Below, piece by piece: positions 24,216-35,006 of a DNA stretch of 64,000 nt. Location: contig NW_004452149.1 in NCBI RefSeq assembly GCF_000321225.1, positions 55,582-119,581 of the forward strand, in the 5' to 3' direction. The position numbers and the translations under genes are program-made. The first letter of the stretch is position 1. Each line of letters opens with the position of its first letter. This DNA comes from Odobenus rosmarus divergens. Taxonomy: Eukaryota > Chordata > Mammalia > Carnivora > Odobenidae. The notes under the pieces are model-generated. The model searched no databases. It saw only the letters and a program-made list of their open reading frames with translations, and was not told where the DNA came from.

Positions 24216-24777
24216 ATGATTATCCCTTGAGCCAAGAATAATGCAGGCAGTGGGTACACAAGTAGGCCAATGAATGTCATATATTTGGGGATTAGATATC
24301 TGTTTCTCATGAATTAGAGGCAGGAGAAGAATCCTCTATTGGAGACTAATATGGTATTGACAGAAAAAAAACTGCAGAAGAAAATTTAGGAGTTTGATAC
24401 ATAAAGGAATTTGCAAATAACGAAATAGAAACCAAAAGGCACTTGCTCTAGGACCCATTCGTTCACTAGGCATCATGGGTTAATGCTTTCAGCCTACAGC
24501 CTTGGGAGTGGTCGTGAAAACGTTTGAAGTCCTGGATGAAAAAGAAAAATCATGAAAATAAAATTGTCTCATCAAATGTCTCCAAACTGTAACACGATCT
24601 CAACGCCCTAATTGTTGAAATTTGAATACATACAAATTCCCCTACGTTTGAAAACAATTTGTCAGCCTGGTTTTTCTCAATCCACCAGAATTCAGAATTC
24701 CCAAGTATGCACAATAGATTCAACTAGCTATTTGTAGCAAGCTAATTTTGAAAGCAGAGTTATTTTTTCTAAATGTT
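24216..24777. other. Unique AT-rich intergenic sequence
   Basis: Nothing recognised. Confidence 0.45.
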
Positions 24778-24791
24778 CTCAAATTATTTTA

Positions 24792-24983
24792 TGTATTTAT
24801 TTTTAAGAGATGCATGAGCAGGGGGAGGGGGTGCAGAGGGAGAGGGAGAGAGAGAGAGAATCTTAAGCAGACTCCACACTCAGTGCAGAGCCTGACATGG
24901 GGCTCAATCTCACAGCCCTGAGACCATGACCTGAGTTGAAATCAAGAGTTGGACATTTAACCCACTGAGCTACCCAGGTACCC
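24792..24983 (-). mobile_element. SINEC (carnivore SINE), minus
   Basis: It ends GCTACCCAGGTACCC. Direct repeat CTCAAATTATTTTA at 24778-24791 and 24984-24997. Confidence 0.95.
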
Positions 24984-25214
24984 CTCAAATTATTTTACAT
25001 TAAAAAAAATATTGAAGATAGGAAGTGGGTGCACTTTAACCTGTGTGATGTAAAATGTTGTGACGCCTCTAAAAGTTGAGTACAGCCCACCCAGGCCTAG
25101 CAACGGGTCTGCTAGGAATGGGGCAAGCAGGAATTCGGTGACAGAGTGGTAAGGACGATGGGAAAAATAACAGCAGTTAATAGTCCTTGCACACTTTCCA
25201 TGTGCCTTTGATTC

Positions 25215-25985
25215 CTTCCATCTTTTGTTTAAATTGGGGTGAAATTCACATAACATAAGCCATTTTAGAGTGAACAATTCAGTGGCATTTAGTACATCCA
25301 TAATGTGGTGTGGCCACCAACTCTCTCCGGTTTCAAGTCCTTTCCATCACCCTGGACAAATACTCCTTACTCATCAACCAGTAAGTCTCCATTCTCTTCT
25401 TCCTTCCTCCCTTAACCATGGATCTGCTTTCTGTCTCTATGGATTTGCCTCTTCCAGACATTTCAAATGAATGGAATCATACCATCTGTGACCTTTTGTG
25501 TCTGGCTTCTTTCTTAGAATATTTTCATCACCTCAAAAGGAAACCCCACTCCCATGGGCTATCTTCCCATTATCCATCCAGTCCCAGTCCTAAGCAACCA
25601 CTAACCTACTTTCTGTCTCCATATAATTGCCTATTCTGGACATTTCATATGAATGGAAACATACAATAATGTGGTCTTTTGTGACTGGCTTCTTTCACTT
25701 CGCATAATATTTTCAGGGTTCATTCATATCATAGTACTTCTTTCCTCTTTACAATTACATCATGTTCCTTTGCATGCATATATCACAATTTATTGATCCA
25801 TTCATCTGTTGATAGGTATTTGGGTTGTTTCTACTTTGGGCCCTTGTGAATAATGCTGTTGTGAACACTCGTGCACAAGTTTCTCTATGGACACACATTT
25901 TCATTTCTCTTGAGTATGCACCGAAGAGTGAAATTTCTGGATAATATGCTAACTCTATGCTTAACTTTTTGAGGAACGGTCCCTT
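25215..25985 (-). mobile_element. L1M LINE 3' region, minus
   Basis: On the + strand: GGGGTGAAATTCACATAACA, GAACAATTCAGTGGCATTTA, CTGTCTCTATGGATTTGCC, TTTTGTGACTGGCTTCTTTC, ATTTGGGTTGTTTC and AATAATGCTG, all antisense L1M. Part of the block (near 25390 and 25600) appears twice, so an internal duplication is possible. Confidence 0.88.
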
Positions 25986-26068
25986 TCATCTTTGTAATAG
26001 CAAAGAAATGGAATTGGAACTAGGTATGATTATGTGCTCAAGGTGACTACCAGTAAGAGGAAAAGCCA

Positions 26069-26268
26069 GGGGCGCCTGGGTGGCTCAGTCGGTTAAGGGT
26101 CTGCCTTCTGCTCAGGTCATGATCTCAGGGTCCTGAGATCAAGCCCCGTGTCATGCTCCCTGCTAAATGGGGAGTCTGCTTGTCCCTTTCTTCCTGCCCC
26201 CACCCCACTCGTGTTTGCTCTCTCTCTCAAATAAATAAATAAAATCTTGAAGAAAGAGAAAAGGTAAA
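26069..26268 (+). mobile_element. SINEC (carnivore SINE)
   Basis: Complete head, body and AAATAAATAAATAAAATCTT tail. Flanking repeat is imperfect (AGAGGAAAAGCC). Confidence 0.93.
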
Positions 26269-26379
26269 GCCATAATTTAAACTCTGGCCAATCTGAATCC
26301 CTGTCCTTCTACTTCCTTTAGACTCCTTCTTATCAGAACACATGAGATAGAGGGTAGTGGTGAGGGAGGGAACTGATGG

Positions 26380-26700
26380 ATGTATTCAGGGCATGACAGG
26401 AAGCAAAGGCTAGCAAGTGTATGATGTACTCAGGTGCATCCTGAATGGAAGACTGTGCAGGTGGATAGGGGCCAGATCCTGAAGGGTTTCAATGTCAGAA
26501 TGATAGCCAAAGTCCTGTAGCCAACAGTGGATGGGCACTGAGGACGAGTGAGGCATGGATGTGTCATTAGGGCCCTCTAGGTACACAGGTAAAAATGGTG
26601 GCCAAGAGTAGGCCAGGTTAAAGAACCCATACTAGGGGCACAGACCTAAGCAAAATGAGCAGCCCCATGGACTGCCTGCATGACTTTTATGATTAGATTG
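26380..26700 (+). repeat. L2-like old repeat
   Basis: GGCCAGATCCTGAAGGGTTT, AAAGTCCTGTAGCC and GGTGGCCAAGAGTAGG follow the same L2-like repeat as at 41475. Confidence 0.5.
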
Positions 26701-26781
26701 AGAGAATTACCACCTTTTAGCAGGGAAGAAAAATGAATAACAGTGCAAACACAGACACACATACAAGAAGCAACAGTTACC

Positions 26782-26987
26782 GGGGCGCCTGGGTGGCTCA
26801 GGCCTTAAGCGTCTGCCTTTGGCTCAGGTCATGATCTCAGGGTCCTGGGATCGAGCCCCGCATCGGGCTCCCTGCTCCGTGGGGGGCCTGCTTCTCCCTC
26901 TCCCATTCCTCCTGCCTGGGTTCTCTCTCTCTCGCTGTGTCTCACTCTGTCAAATAAGTAAATAAAATCTTTAAAAAAAAAAAAAAA
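26782..26987 (+). mobile_element. SINEC (carnivore SINE) with perfect target duplication and A17 tail
   Basis: Close to the SINEC consensus, including TCTCTCTCTCGCTGTGTCTC, which is typical of arctoid copies. Direct repeat AAGAAGCAACAGTTACC at 26765-26781 and 26988-27004 is identical. Among the youngest insertions here. Confidence 0.97.
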
Positions 26988-27184
26988 AAGAAGCAACAGT
27001 TACCTCTGTAGCCACAGGCACAGTGGCTGTAGAAACTAACAAAATTAAATAGACAAGTCAGAATAACCAGCACCAGCACACAGAAATGTTGTAAATTTGT
27101 TGAGATTCTTTTCTCACATGTACACAACATTTTGCAATTTCATGAGTCCCACAGACTTGAAGATCTAATCTGCAGGCTTGGAGC

Positions 27185-27412
27185 CCAAGTTAGTCTATTT
27201 TGCTGTTATTTCTCTTGTATATTAAGATGCATACTTAGTTCATTCATTTTTAGCCTTTCCCCCCCAATATAAATACTTAAAGCTATAAATGTACTTCTAA
27301 GCTCTGCTTTAGCTGCATCTCCTCTTTTAATATTTAGTATTTTCCTAATCATTCGGTTATAAATATTTTCTAATCCATTATGATTTCTTCCTTGAACTTT
27401 TGGTTTGGTTAT
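27185..27412 (-). mobile_element. L1 ORF2 fragment, minus
   Basis: TCTAAGCTCTGCTTTAGCTG, CATCTCCTCTTTTAATATTT and TTATGATTTCTTCCTTGAAC are antisense L1 ORF2. Confidence 0.75.
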
Positions 27413-27888
27413 CTGTTGCTGCATGGAAACAATAATTTAGCAACTTAAAACAATATCTTACTTTATCTCATGATTTTATGGGTCATGAATTTGGGCAACT
27501 TCCAACTGGATGATTCTTTAGCTCCCCTAAGTGCTGGCCTAGGTGACTGGTGATATTCAGCTATTCAGATGGTAGATGGGCTGGTCTGGAGGATCTTGGC
27601 AGGGATATCTAGGAGGTCAGGGGCAGGGGAGACGGTTGGCTGGAGTGTCTACATATGGCATCTGCTGCACAATGGTCTCAGGATGGTTGGTCTAATTCAA
27701 GATGGCTCAGGGTTCCCAGAGAGCACTCTGAGGGAAAAGAAGTTGTCAGTCTAAAGTCTGTACCTGGAGACCAGCACAACATCACTTCTGCCATATTCTA
27801 TCATTGAAGCAGCCACAGAGACCCCTAGATTCATTGGAAGAGACACAGACCCTGCCTGGGGATAGAAGTGGCAAAGAATTTCTGGTCA
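27413..27888 (+). repeat. Old interspersed repeat, family uncertain
   Basis: TTATCTGTTGCTGCATGG, TAGCAACTTAAAACAA, ATGGGTCATGAATTTGGGC and ATTCTATCATTGAAGCAGCC form a well-known mammalian repeat whose name I cannot fix. It abuts an MLT1 copy. Confidence 0.6.
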
Positions 27889-27891
27889 TCT

Positions 27892-28218
27892 GTTTTGGGC
27901 TGAATTGTGTTCCCTCAAAATCCATATGTTGAAACCCTAAGTCCAATACCTCAGAATGTGACTGTATTCAGAGATAGGGTCTTTAAAGAAGTAATTAGGT
28001 TAAAATGGGGTCATTAGGGTGGTCCCTAATCTAATTTGACTGCTGAGTAGGAGATTAGGGTATGGACACACAGATGGAGAGGTGACGTGAGGACATAGTA
28101 AGAAGACAGCTATCATCAACCAAGCAGAGAAGCCTCAGGAGAAACCGAACTTGCAGACATCTTGATCTTGGACTTCTGGCCCCCTGAACTGTGAGAAAAT
28201 AATTCATTGTTGTTGTTT
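27892..28218 (+). mobile_element. MLT1/MST-type MaLR LTR
   Basis: GGGCTGAATTGTGTTCCCTC, CATATGTTGAAACCCTAAG, CATCTTGATCTTGGACTTC and GAACTGTGAGAAAATAAT. Near full length. Confidence 0.9.
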
Positions 28219-28794
28219 GGGGGTCTCTCTCTCTCTCTTTTTTTAATGGAAAAGAAGGCACTGCTGGAAATAACCCTGGAACAGTACTAAGGAGAAAAGT
28301 AACAGGGATTGCATAGAAGCAATTCTAACAACTGGATCATCTTGTTAATAAACCCTGACAATCTGAAACATATCAGCACCTTCCCATCCAAGGTGCTTAC
28401 AGACACAGTTTTAACACCTGATACTCAAGAGTATAAGACGCTTGATCTGGAGACCCACGCAACAACAATGCCGACAAGGGAAGTTCTAGAAGACCTGGCA
28501 ACGTGTGTGGTAGGGCAAAGATTTTTTCCCAAGTACTCAAATATATTCAGGATTTTGACTGAGCGGTAAGAGTGACTAATGGCTTTGTTCTTCCTGAGAA
28601 TCAGGTCATAGCCGAGGGTTGTAAGATTTAGCTTATAGGAAGAAAAGTTGGAATTCCTAGAATTTATGCCAAGGGATGTTGTAGTCTCCCCTCTCTGGAA
28701 ATTCTGATGGAAAGTACAGCCAGCTATTTCTATTAATATTCAATATGAAATCTAGCCTAAATCATGGTGCTCATTCTAAATAATAGTAATGATG
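28219..28794. other. Unique intergenic sequence
   Basis: Short TC run at 28226-28240. An 86-codon open frame at 28309-28569 has no recognisable domain. Confidence 0.4.
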
Positions 28795-29012
28795 CCTCTG
28801 ATTTATTGAGCTAGGGATCCCTCCTGAGACACAGTGATGGATACTCCACTTATATGTTTTATCTTATTTAATCTTCCCAACATTTTTGCATTTTTTCATT
28901 ATCATGCTTATTTTGCTGGTGAAGGACTTACAGGTCTGACTGGTTAAGTTAATGCTATTGAGTCCTATGGCCATTAAGTGGTAGAGCAGAGATGAAAGTC
29001 CAAATTAGTTGG
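28795..29012 (+). repeat. MIR fragment
   Basis: TTATTGAGCTAGGGATCCC, TTATCTTATTTAATCTTCCC, GGTGAAGGACTTACAGG and GGCCATTAAGTGGTAGAGC follow MIR. Confidence 0.7.
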
Positions 29013-29267
29013 GATTTGAGGATTCCAAGCAGCAAAACCAACTCTGGTACCTCAGGCAAAATAGATAAGTATGTATAGTAGGCAGGGGTCCCCAGGGAAA
29101 CAAGCAATAGGAGATCCATGGTATGCTAGAGGGGAGGCATGATGGAAACGGGCTCCATCATCATGGAAGTGGGAAATCCCACAAGATGCCAGGTGCGAGC
29201 TGGAGAAGAGAAAAGCCTGTGGTGTGATTCCGTCTGAAGTCCAGGAGCCCCAGTGTCCATAAGAGGC

Positions 29268-29528
29268 CTATTTAAAGAGACAGAAAGTAGATGAGTGTTT
29301 GCTTAGGGCTGGGAGAAGAAAAGAGGGGACGTTAAGTGGAAGGTAGCTAAAGGGTACAGGGATTCTTTCTGCAGGGATGAAGATATTCTAAAATTGACTG
29401 TGGTATAGTTGCACAAGTCTGTGAATATACTAGAAACCACTGATTTGTACACTTTAAATGAGTGAATTGTATGCTATGTGAATTATAGCTCAAAAAAGCT
29501 ATTACCAAAAAATTTAAAAAATAAATAA
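29268..29528 (+). mobile_element. L1M 3' end
   Basis: AAAGAGACAGAAAGTAGATG, GATATTCTAAAATTGACTG, GATTTGTACACTTTAAATG and ATGTGAATTATAGCTCAA, then A-rich, follow the sense L1M 3' end. Confidence 0.85.
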
Positions 29529-29929
29529 AGTCCAGGAGCTCTGATGTCCAAAGGCTGGAGAGCCAGATGTCCCAGCTCCAAAGGAGAGAGCAAGAGAATT
29601 TGCCCTTCTTCTGCTTTTTTGTTCTATTTGGGCCCTTCACAGATTAGATGATCCCCACCCACATCTGTGAGGGCGACTCTCTTTTCTCAGTCTCGGGAAT
29701 CAAATGCATGTCTTCCAGAAACACCTTCACACACACACCCGGAAATAATGTCTTGTCAGCAATCTAGCTGAGCAAACACGTAAAATTATGTAATAAGGAG
29801 AATAAATAAAATGTATATGGATAAAACCAGCCAACGAATGGAAGGGTTTAGGAAAGGATTAATTTCTATTGTGTAAGCCACCCAGTCTGTGGTGCCTTCT
29901 GGCAGCCCTAACGAACAAAGACCACAGCT
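29529..29929. other. Unique intergenic sequence
   Basis: Nothing recognised beyond a short CA run near 29731. Confidence 0.4.
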
Positions 29930-30240
29930 TTGATCTATCCACTCGTGAATTAGGTAGAACTGTGTTTCTTAAAACACAGTCAACGTGGGGTCTCTTCTGG
30001 TTACCCTTTTTGCTATTGATTTCTAATTTAACAGCCTCGTGGCTAGAGAATGTGGCGTGTGACTTATCAGTCATTTGAAATTTGTGGGGCTCATCTTCTA
30101 GCCCATTGCATGTTGCATGGTGGAGGTAAATATTCTGTGTGTGCTTTGGCAGGAAGGTGAATTCCATAGTCAATTTTCCTTGGTCCTTATACATCGGTTG
30201 GGTCAAGCAGGGGGTTCCAGAGAGGCTTTTTTCCCCGTGG
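29930..30240 (-). mobile_element. L1 ORF2 fragment, minus (diverged)
   Basis: TTTGCTATTGATTTCTAATT, CTCGTGGCTAGAGAATG and AATATTCTGTGTGTGCTTTG resemble antisense ORF2. Confidence 0.5.
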
Positions 30241-31324
30241 TTCTCTGGTGGTCATGGTGGGTGACATTTGTAGCTCACCTGTGCACTGAGGGTGCAGCCA
30301 CTTGGGGCCCCAGCTTTGTGGGAGCCCTCCTGCTGCACCCCCCACCTTTGACAGCACCGGGCTTTGCCTTCACTCTCTTCCTCGTGTCCCAAATTTGCAA
30401 AGACAGGTACTCCAGTTCATCTGCTTTACTCTCAAAGCAAGACCCCACCTGACACAGCACACCTCCCCTCCAAATGCCCCACTTTACCCAGCCTCTCACT
30501 CTGGTCTTCCAGACCTTTTGCTAGCGTGTGGATGCAAACCAAGGATTTTTTGAAAAATCTTTCGTTCAGCACGTAAGACACTGAATGTACAAAGGGACAA
30601 GGGCCACACCATGTACAAAGCAGAATGACCTACAATCTGCAGCAACCTGTCCAAGAAAACAACCCCTTATCTCTAGTAATCAGCCCAGATAGCCGGCCTG
30701 CTCTAGGTCAGGCCTGCAGGAACCCAGACTGCGCTCTCTGCCAACAATCCAGGAAGTCACGCAGCAATCTCTGTAACCAGCAGACCCAAGTGGCCAGCGC
30801 TCAACTAAGAACTGACATTTTCCCTGTTCTTGCTTCCAATTTGGGTCCAGTCAACCAGAGAAAGCCAAATATGCACCTCTCAGCCCTCACCCAAGACACC
30901 CTGCTTCTTGTTAGCAGCCCGCAGCTTCCCCAGGTTACAGCTTCCCTTCGGGGTGCGCCTGGAGCCTTCCTTTTCTCTGCTCTGAAGCTTTCCCATGCCC
31001 CTGCCTGCCTCCGAGTCTCTGCCCATACACAGGTGATGCAGGTGATGGCGGCCCACTCCCTTGCCACCGCCATCTCAGAATTAACAGCCTTGGCTTTTCC
31101 CAGCTGGGTAGTCTTTGGTTTTTTGTTTAGTTATTTTGATTATTTTAGCACCATTTTCAGTTGTCCCTTAACCTATCATGTGGTCTGGTACTTCTCAATT
31201 GATGTTTGTTTTCTCACAAATTTCCACAATAAAGACCTGCTCTCAACACAGACTCAACAATGCTCCTTTGCACATCCACTCCCCTTTCCTACCCTGACCT
31301 CACACCAATAGGCTCCTCTGCCAC
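30241..31324 (+). other. Unassigned sequence with a 228-codon open frame, possibly LTR-derived
   Basis: An ATG frame runs 30625-31311. Its product has a Pro/Gln/Ser-rich first half and a Phe/Tyr-rich hydrophobic stretch late on, with no domain that I recognise and no flanking splice sites that I can defend. The base sequence feels repeat-like, perhaps an old ERVL/LTR. I do not call it a gene. Confidence 0.3.
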
Positions 31325-31445
31325 TTCGATTCTCTGCACAGTGGCCAGAAAGATGTTTCCAGAATGCACCTCTGCTCACTTCACTATCTGGATCCACCAC
31401 CTCCAGCCCAGCCCCTACCTACATGTCTCCTGTTGTCTGTTCAGG
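31325..31445 (+). repeat. L2-like fragment
   Basis: GATTCTCTGCACAGTGGCCA, GAAAGATG and CACTTCACTATCTGGATCC resemble L2. Confidence 0.45.
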
Positions 31446-32780
31446 AGATAGTGGCTAAGACTCCAGTTCCTTGTGTTGGGTGTATTAATCTCAAATTTAT
31501 CACTCGTGAGAAAAGGGAGATACTCAGGTATGGTGAAATTAACAGAATTCCATCTCCGTTCCATGTAACAGTTGGTGGTTAAGGTCTGGAATCGGGATTG
31601 GAGCGCCAAGTGAAGTGCTGGGATTCAGGTCTGCATCTGTGCCTCTCAGGGTCCGACAGCATCATAACCAGAAGAGAGATGTTGCATCTTAACAGGAACC
31701 AGACTTCTATAAAAGAAACAACCAAGGGGAACCCAAAGCCTCTGACACTTAAAATAGCGGCGGAGAAGGAAGAAGGGCAGGGGAGGCGACCCTGAACTTT
31801 GCACAAGTTTCTTTCTGCTGTTGGAGCATGCCCGAGCATCTGTCCTATCACGCAACTGCCAGGAGCCTTCTGGGTTGCTGGGCTGGGATTCCAAATGGCC
31901 TCAGGTCAGGAAGGTGACATTTAGATTGAGACCTGCAGGTCTCAGAAAGAAAACCTCTTGCTCAGAATTTTGGCTCTACTGACTATGAATGGCCACAGGA
32001 ATCTAGAATCATAGATAGAAGCCTTTTAAAATGCAAGGTGTTGATTCAGCATCCTAAATCTAGGGTATATTAGTTAAGTAAAGTTTTGTCCAGGAAAAAG
32101 ACAGAACCTCTCTCAGGAAGGTTATCAGGCTGACAGAGTCCTTATCAGAGAGGAAAGCTCTCGAGACCATAATTCATTTTCACCCAATGGTTTAAATTTG
32201 GGTTTGTCAGCAAAATCACTCATTGTTAACTAAGCATCAGGTTCCATTTAAATCAAAATAATTTCTATTTACATAACTTAAAGAAGGTGTTTGGAAAAGG
32301 AAGAAACAGGCTTTGCTGAAGTATTAGCTCCCCGCCCACGGAGCAAACATTGTCTCATTAATAGGGCCACAGCCCTGCAGGGAGGAGGTTCAAGACTCCA
32401 GATCCATTTCCTGGAGTAAGAAACAGGTGTTAACAGTCCGAAGGCCACATGCTTTTCCTTACCAGAGTAGGTTGATTCATTCCATTGTCCAACATAATTA
32501 AACTGAACTTTGGAAAGTCCACAGAGCAGTGGGACAGAGCAAAGACAAGAAAAGAATGTCTTCCATTTCTTCTCGGTTTTTTCATTTTTACTGTGTTCTA
32601 GCAGATTCTCAAACTTCCATCAGTTGACCAGGTTCTCAAATTGGACAACAATGCTGCTTTATACAAAAGCATAGAATCCAATGATTTTTGGATGCAGCAA
32701 AGCCAATGACCACATGTTTGTTCCCAGCCCAGATTGTGACAAAACACAGTACATGTGTCCCGGTTTGTACACTGTGTAAT
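31446..32780. other. Unique intergenic sequence
   Basis: 1.3 kb with no exon chain or repeat that I can name. Confidence 0.45.
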
Positions 32781-32811
32781 AGGTAGATAGATAGATGATA
32801 GATAGATAGAT

Positions 32812-32898
<87 letters not shown>
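32781..32898. repeat. (GATA)n microsatellite
   Basis: About 28 GATA/GATGATA units, interrupted a few times. Its right end directly meets an LTR-like sequence. Confidence 0.97.
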
Positions 32899-32900
<2 letters not shown>

Positions 32901-32905
32901 GTAAC

Positions 32906-33373
32906 TGGAGCCCAAGGGTACAGGAGGACCTGGCTCCAGGGGTCTCAAACAGACCAGGGTCGGCCACTCAACCACTGACAAAATCCAAAGGCAGAGAGAC
33001 AGGGGGTGGTGACACAAGAAAGGAATTTATTTCTGTGAGGTCAACACTGGGAAGACAGCAGATTCACATCTCAGGGATTGTCTCCAAAGTGCTAAAAATA
33101 CTTCTAGGTCTATATAAGAAAAACGTGGAACAAAGGTCAGTGGGTCCATGCTGTTGGCCAGTGAAGGTCAAGTTGATCGTTGTCTTGGGGTCAATCACGT
33201 GGGGGCTGGCTGGCGTAGGGGCAGTCCCTATTGCTTGAGGGAGTAGTTTTGGTCCCATCATGGGATGCTTTGCCCTCCGGGTCTTTTACCCAAGTTAAGA
33301 GATGGTGAGAGAACAACTCTCTAAAAGTCTGATATATAAGGGAACGTATTTTAGATTACTTCCTAAATCAGCA
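32906..33373 (-). mobile_element. Probable solitary ERV LTR, minus
   Basis: On the minus strand it shows a TATATA-type box (+ strand CTATATAAG near 33111), the polyadenylation signal AATAAA about 80 bp on, and a GT-rich downstream part. This is the R/U5 layout of an ERV1-like LTR. Boundaries are approximate. No internal gag, pol or env sequence was recognised next to it. Confidence 0.6.
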
Positions 33374-33377
33374 TGAC

Positions 33378-33739
33378 TGTATGTAAACTTTGTTTAAACC
33401 AAAAGCATGATTTATGGCCTGCCACCCAGGCATTATACTCTTGCTTTGTGAATGAGTAGCCTAAAGGAAAACCATCTTGTCCTAGAGATATCCATCAATG
33501 CTCCTGCCCTCTGCATTCCTTGATGTTAAAACTCGCAATTCCTGCCTATATGCTAATCTATACACTTTTGAGCTTTTACAAGATGTAAAAAAGCACATAT
33601 CCCTATAAAAACTGTTCATTCTCCAGAGCACTTTCTTCCCTGTGAAGAGCATGATTCCCCGGACAGCTGTCCTAACTTGGGCTCAGAGAGAACTCTTTCT
33701 TTTCGCGATTCTAAAAGGTGTGTTCATTTTGCCTCAACA
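33378..33739 (+). mobile_element. Probable solitary ERV LTR, plus
   Basis: It runs from about TGTATGTAAAC to CCTCAACA, with a TATA-like CCTATAAAAAC at 33602 and a CTCAGAGAGAACTCTTTC block before the end. It reads as an LTR in the orientation opposite to its left neighbour. No coding remnant seen. Confidence 0.5.
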
Positions 33740-33862
33740 GAGATAAGCTGGAAGGAAGAACTTTATCAGAAGGTACAGACTGAGGTCAAAATGGAGGTAG
33801 TTGATGTCCTCTTTCAGATAGATAGATACATAGACAGACAGATCCATTGACCATCAAGGTGG

Positions 33863-34012
33863 CAACTGAGCCTCACAACCCCACTGAGGTCTGTGCTGTG
33901 GTTCCCATGTTACATCTGAGGCCCAGAGAGAGTCAGCACCTAGCCCGAGGTCACATAGCTATGGAATGACAGAGCCAAGATCTGACCCCAGATCTCATCC
34001 ATGGTGCCTATC
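33863..34012 (+). repeat. MIR fragment
   Basis: TGAGCCTCACAACCCCACTG, CATCTGAGGCCCAGAGAGAG, AGGTCACATAGCTATGGAAT and GACAGAGCCAAGATCTGAC. Confidence 0.85.
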
Positions 34013-34164
34013 AAAATACATCTGAAACAGAAACTAAGGCTTTCTGCAGGGTGAACGTTTAATACTACTGGATTGCTGCTGAAATGAATTATATTCTAGT
34101 GTACCATGTCCCACAAATGAAAATATCCAGGTGTAGAAAAATACAAATAAATAATGGGTCTATC

Positions 34165-34562
34165 CGCATAGTGTACTGAGAGCTGCCAACTTAACAATGG
34201 GTCTACTTATAATGTTTTGATGTTATGATAGTGTGAACGTGATATGCATTTGGTAGAAAACCATACTTAACATTTTGAATTTTGATCTTTCCTTGTGCAG
34301 ATACTTTCTAGTGATGCTGCCACAAAACTACATGAGATACTCAACACTTTATTATAAAATGAGCTTTATGTTAGATGATTTTGCCCAACTGTGGGCTAAC
34401 ATAAGTGTTCTCATTGAGGCACGTTTAAGACAGGTTCCGCTAGGTCATGATGTTTGGTAGGTTAGGATGCATGGTAAGTTACATACATTTTTGACATATT
34501 TTCAAGTTATGATGAGTTTATTGGGATGCAACCCTGTGGTAAACTGAAGAAGATCTGTATAT
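34165..34562 (+). mobile_element. Non-autonomous DNA transposon relic
   Basis: CTTAACAATGGGTCTACTTA, GATTTTGCCCAACTGTGGGC, TTTGGTAGGTTAGGATGC and TTCAAGTTATGATGAGTTTA match a common element with long inverted ends. I believe it is of the mariner/Tigger group, but the name is uncertain. Confidence 0.6.
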
Positions 34563-34656
34563 TGGTCCAAATGTGGCTGCTTTTCAAGTATGTCTTTTAA
34601 GGTGGAGTTCTAAAATTAATTAATAGTTTTCTAATCCCAAATTTGGCATCTTGGCC

Positions 34657-35006
34657 TGTTAAATTAATTAAACAATTAAACAAAGAGGCCACTAGATTCA
34701 GGTGATTCTAATACTTTGGCAGCCTAGGTAACAAACCAAATCTAAGCCCATAAATGCCTCAAGATCACAAAATAGAAACCTAAGGACCACCCATTGCAAA
34801 TAGCCAACCATGCTTTAAGTGACAGCCAATCAGCAAATTCCTGTCTTTGCTCCTTCACTTTCTCTATGTACCTCTTTGGCCTGGGGCCTGTGGTGGGGCC
34901 AGGGAGGGCTCCTTGCCCCTTCCAGCTTAGTGCTGCCCAATTCTAAAAGATTTTTGCTCTAATGAACTCTTAACATTTTTAATATGCCTCCATGTATCTG
35001 TTAACA
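34657..35006 (+). mobile_element. Probable ERV LTR with TG...CA ends
   Basis: 350 bp from TGTTAA to TTAACA, giving inverted terminal repeats. Inside are CCACCCATTGCAAATAGCC, CAGCCAATCAGCAAATTCC (CCAAT), a CTATGTACCTCTTTGGCC block and TTTTTGCTCTAATGAACTC. No clear target duplication is seen, so a partial provirus may continue to the right. Confidence 0.65.

Noticed and set aside
26782..26987. Functional tRNA gene (SINEC heads resemble tRNA-Lys)
   Set aside because: The tRNA-like head continues into a SINE body with CT-rich and A-rich tail and target duplications. These are retroposons, not tRNA genes.
32781..32898. CRISPR-like direct repeats
   Set aside because: A simple tetranucleotide microsatellite in a mammalian genome with no spacers.
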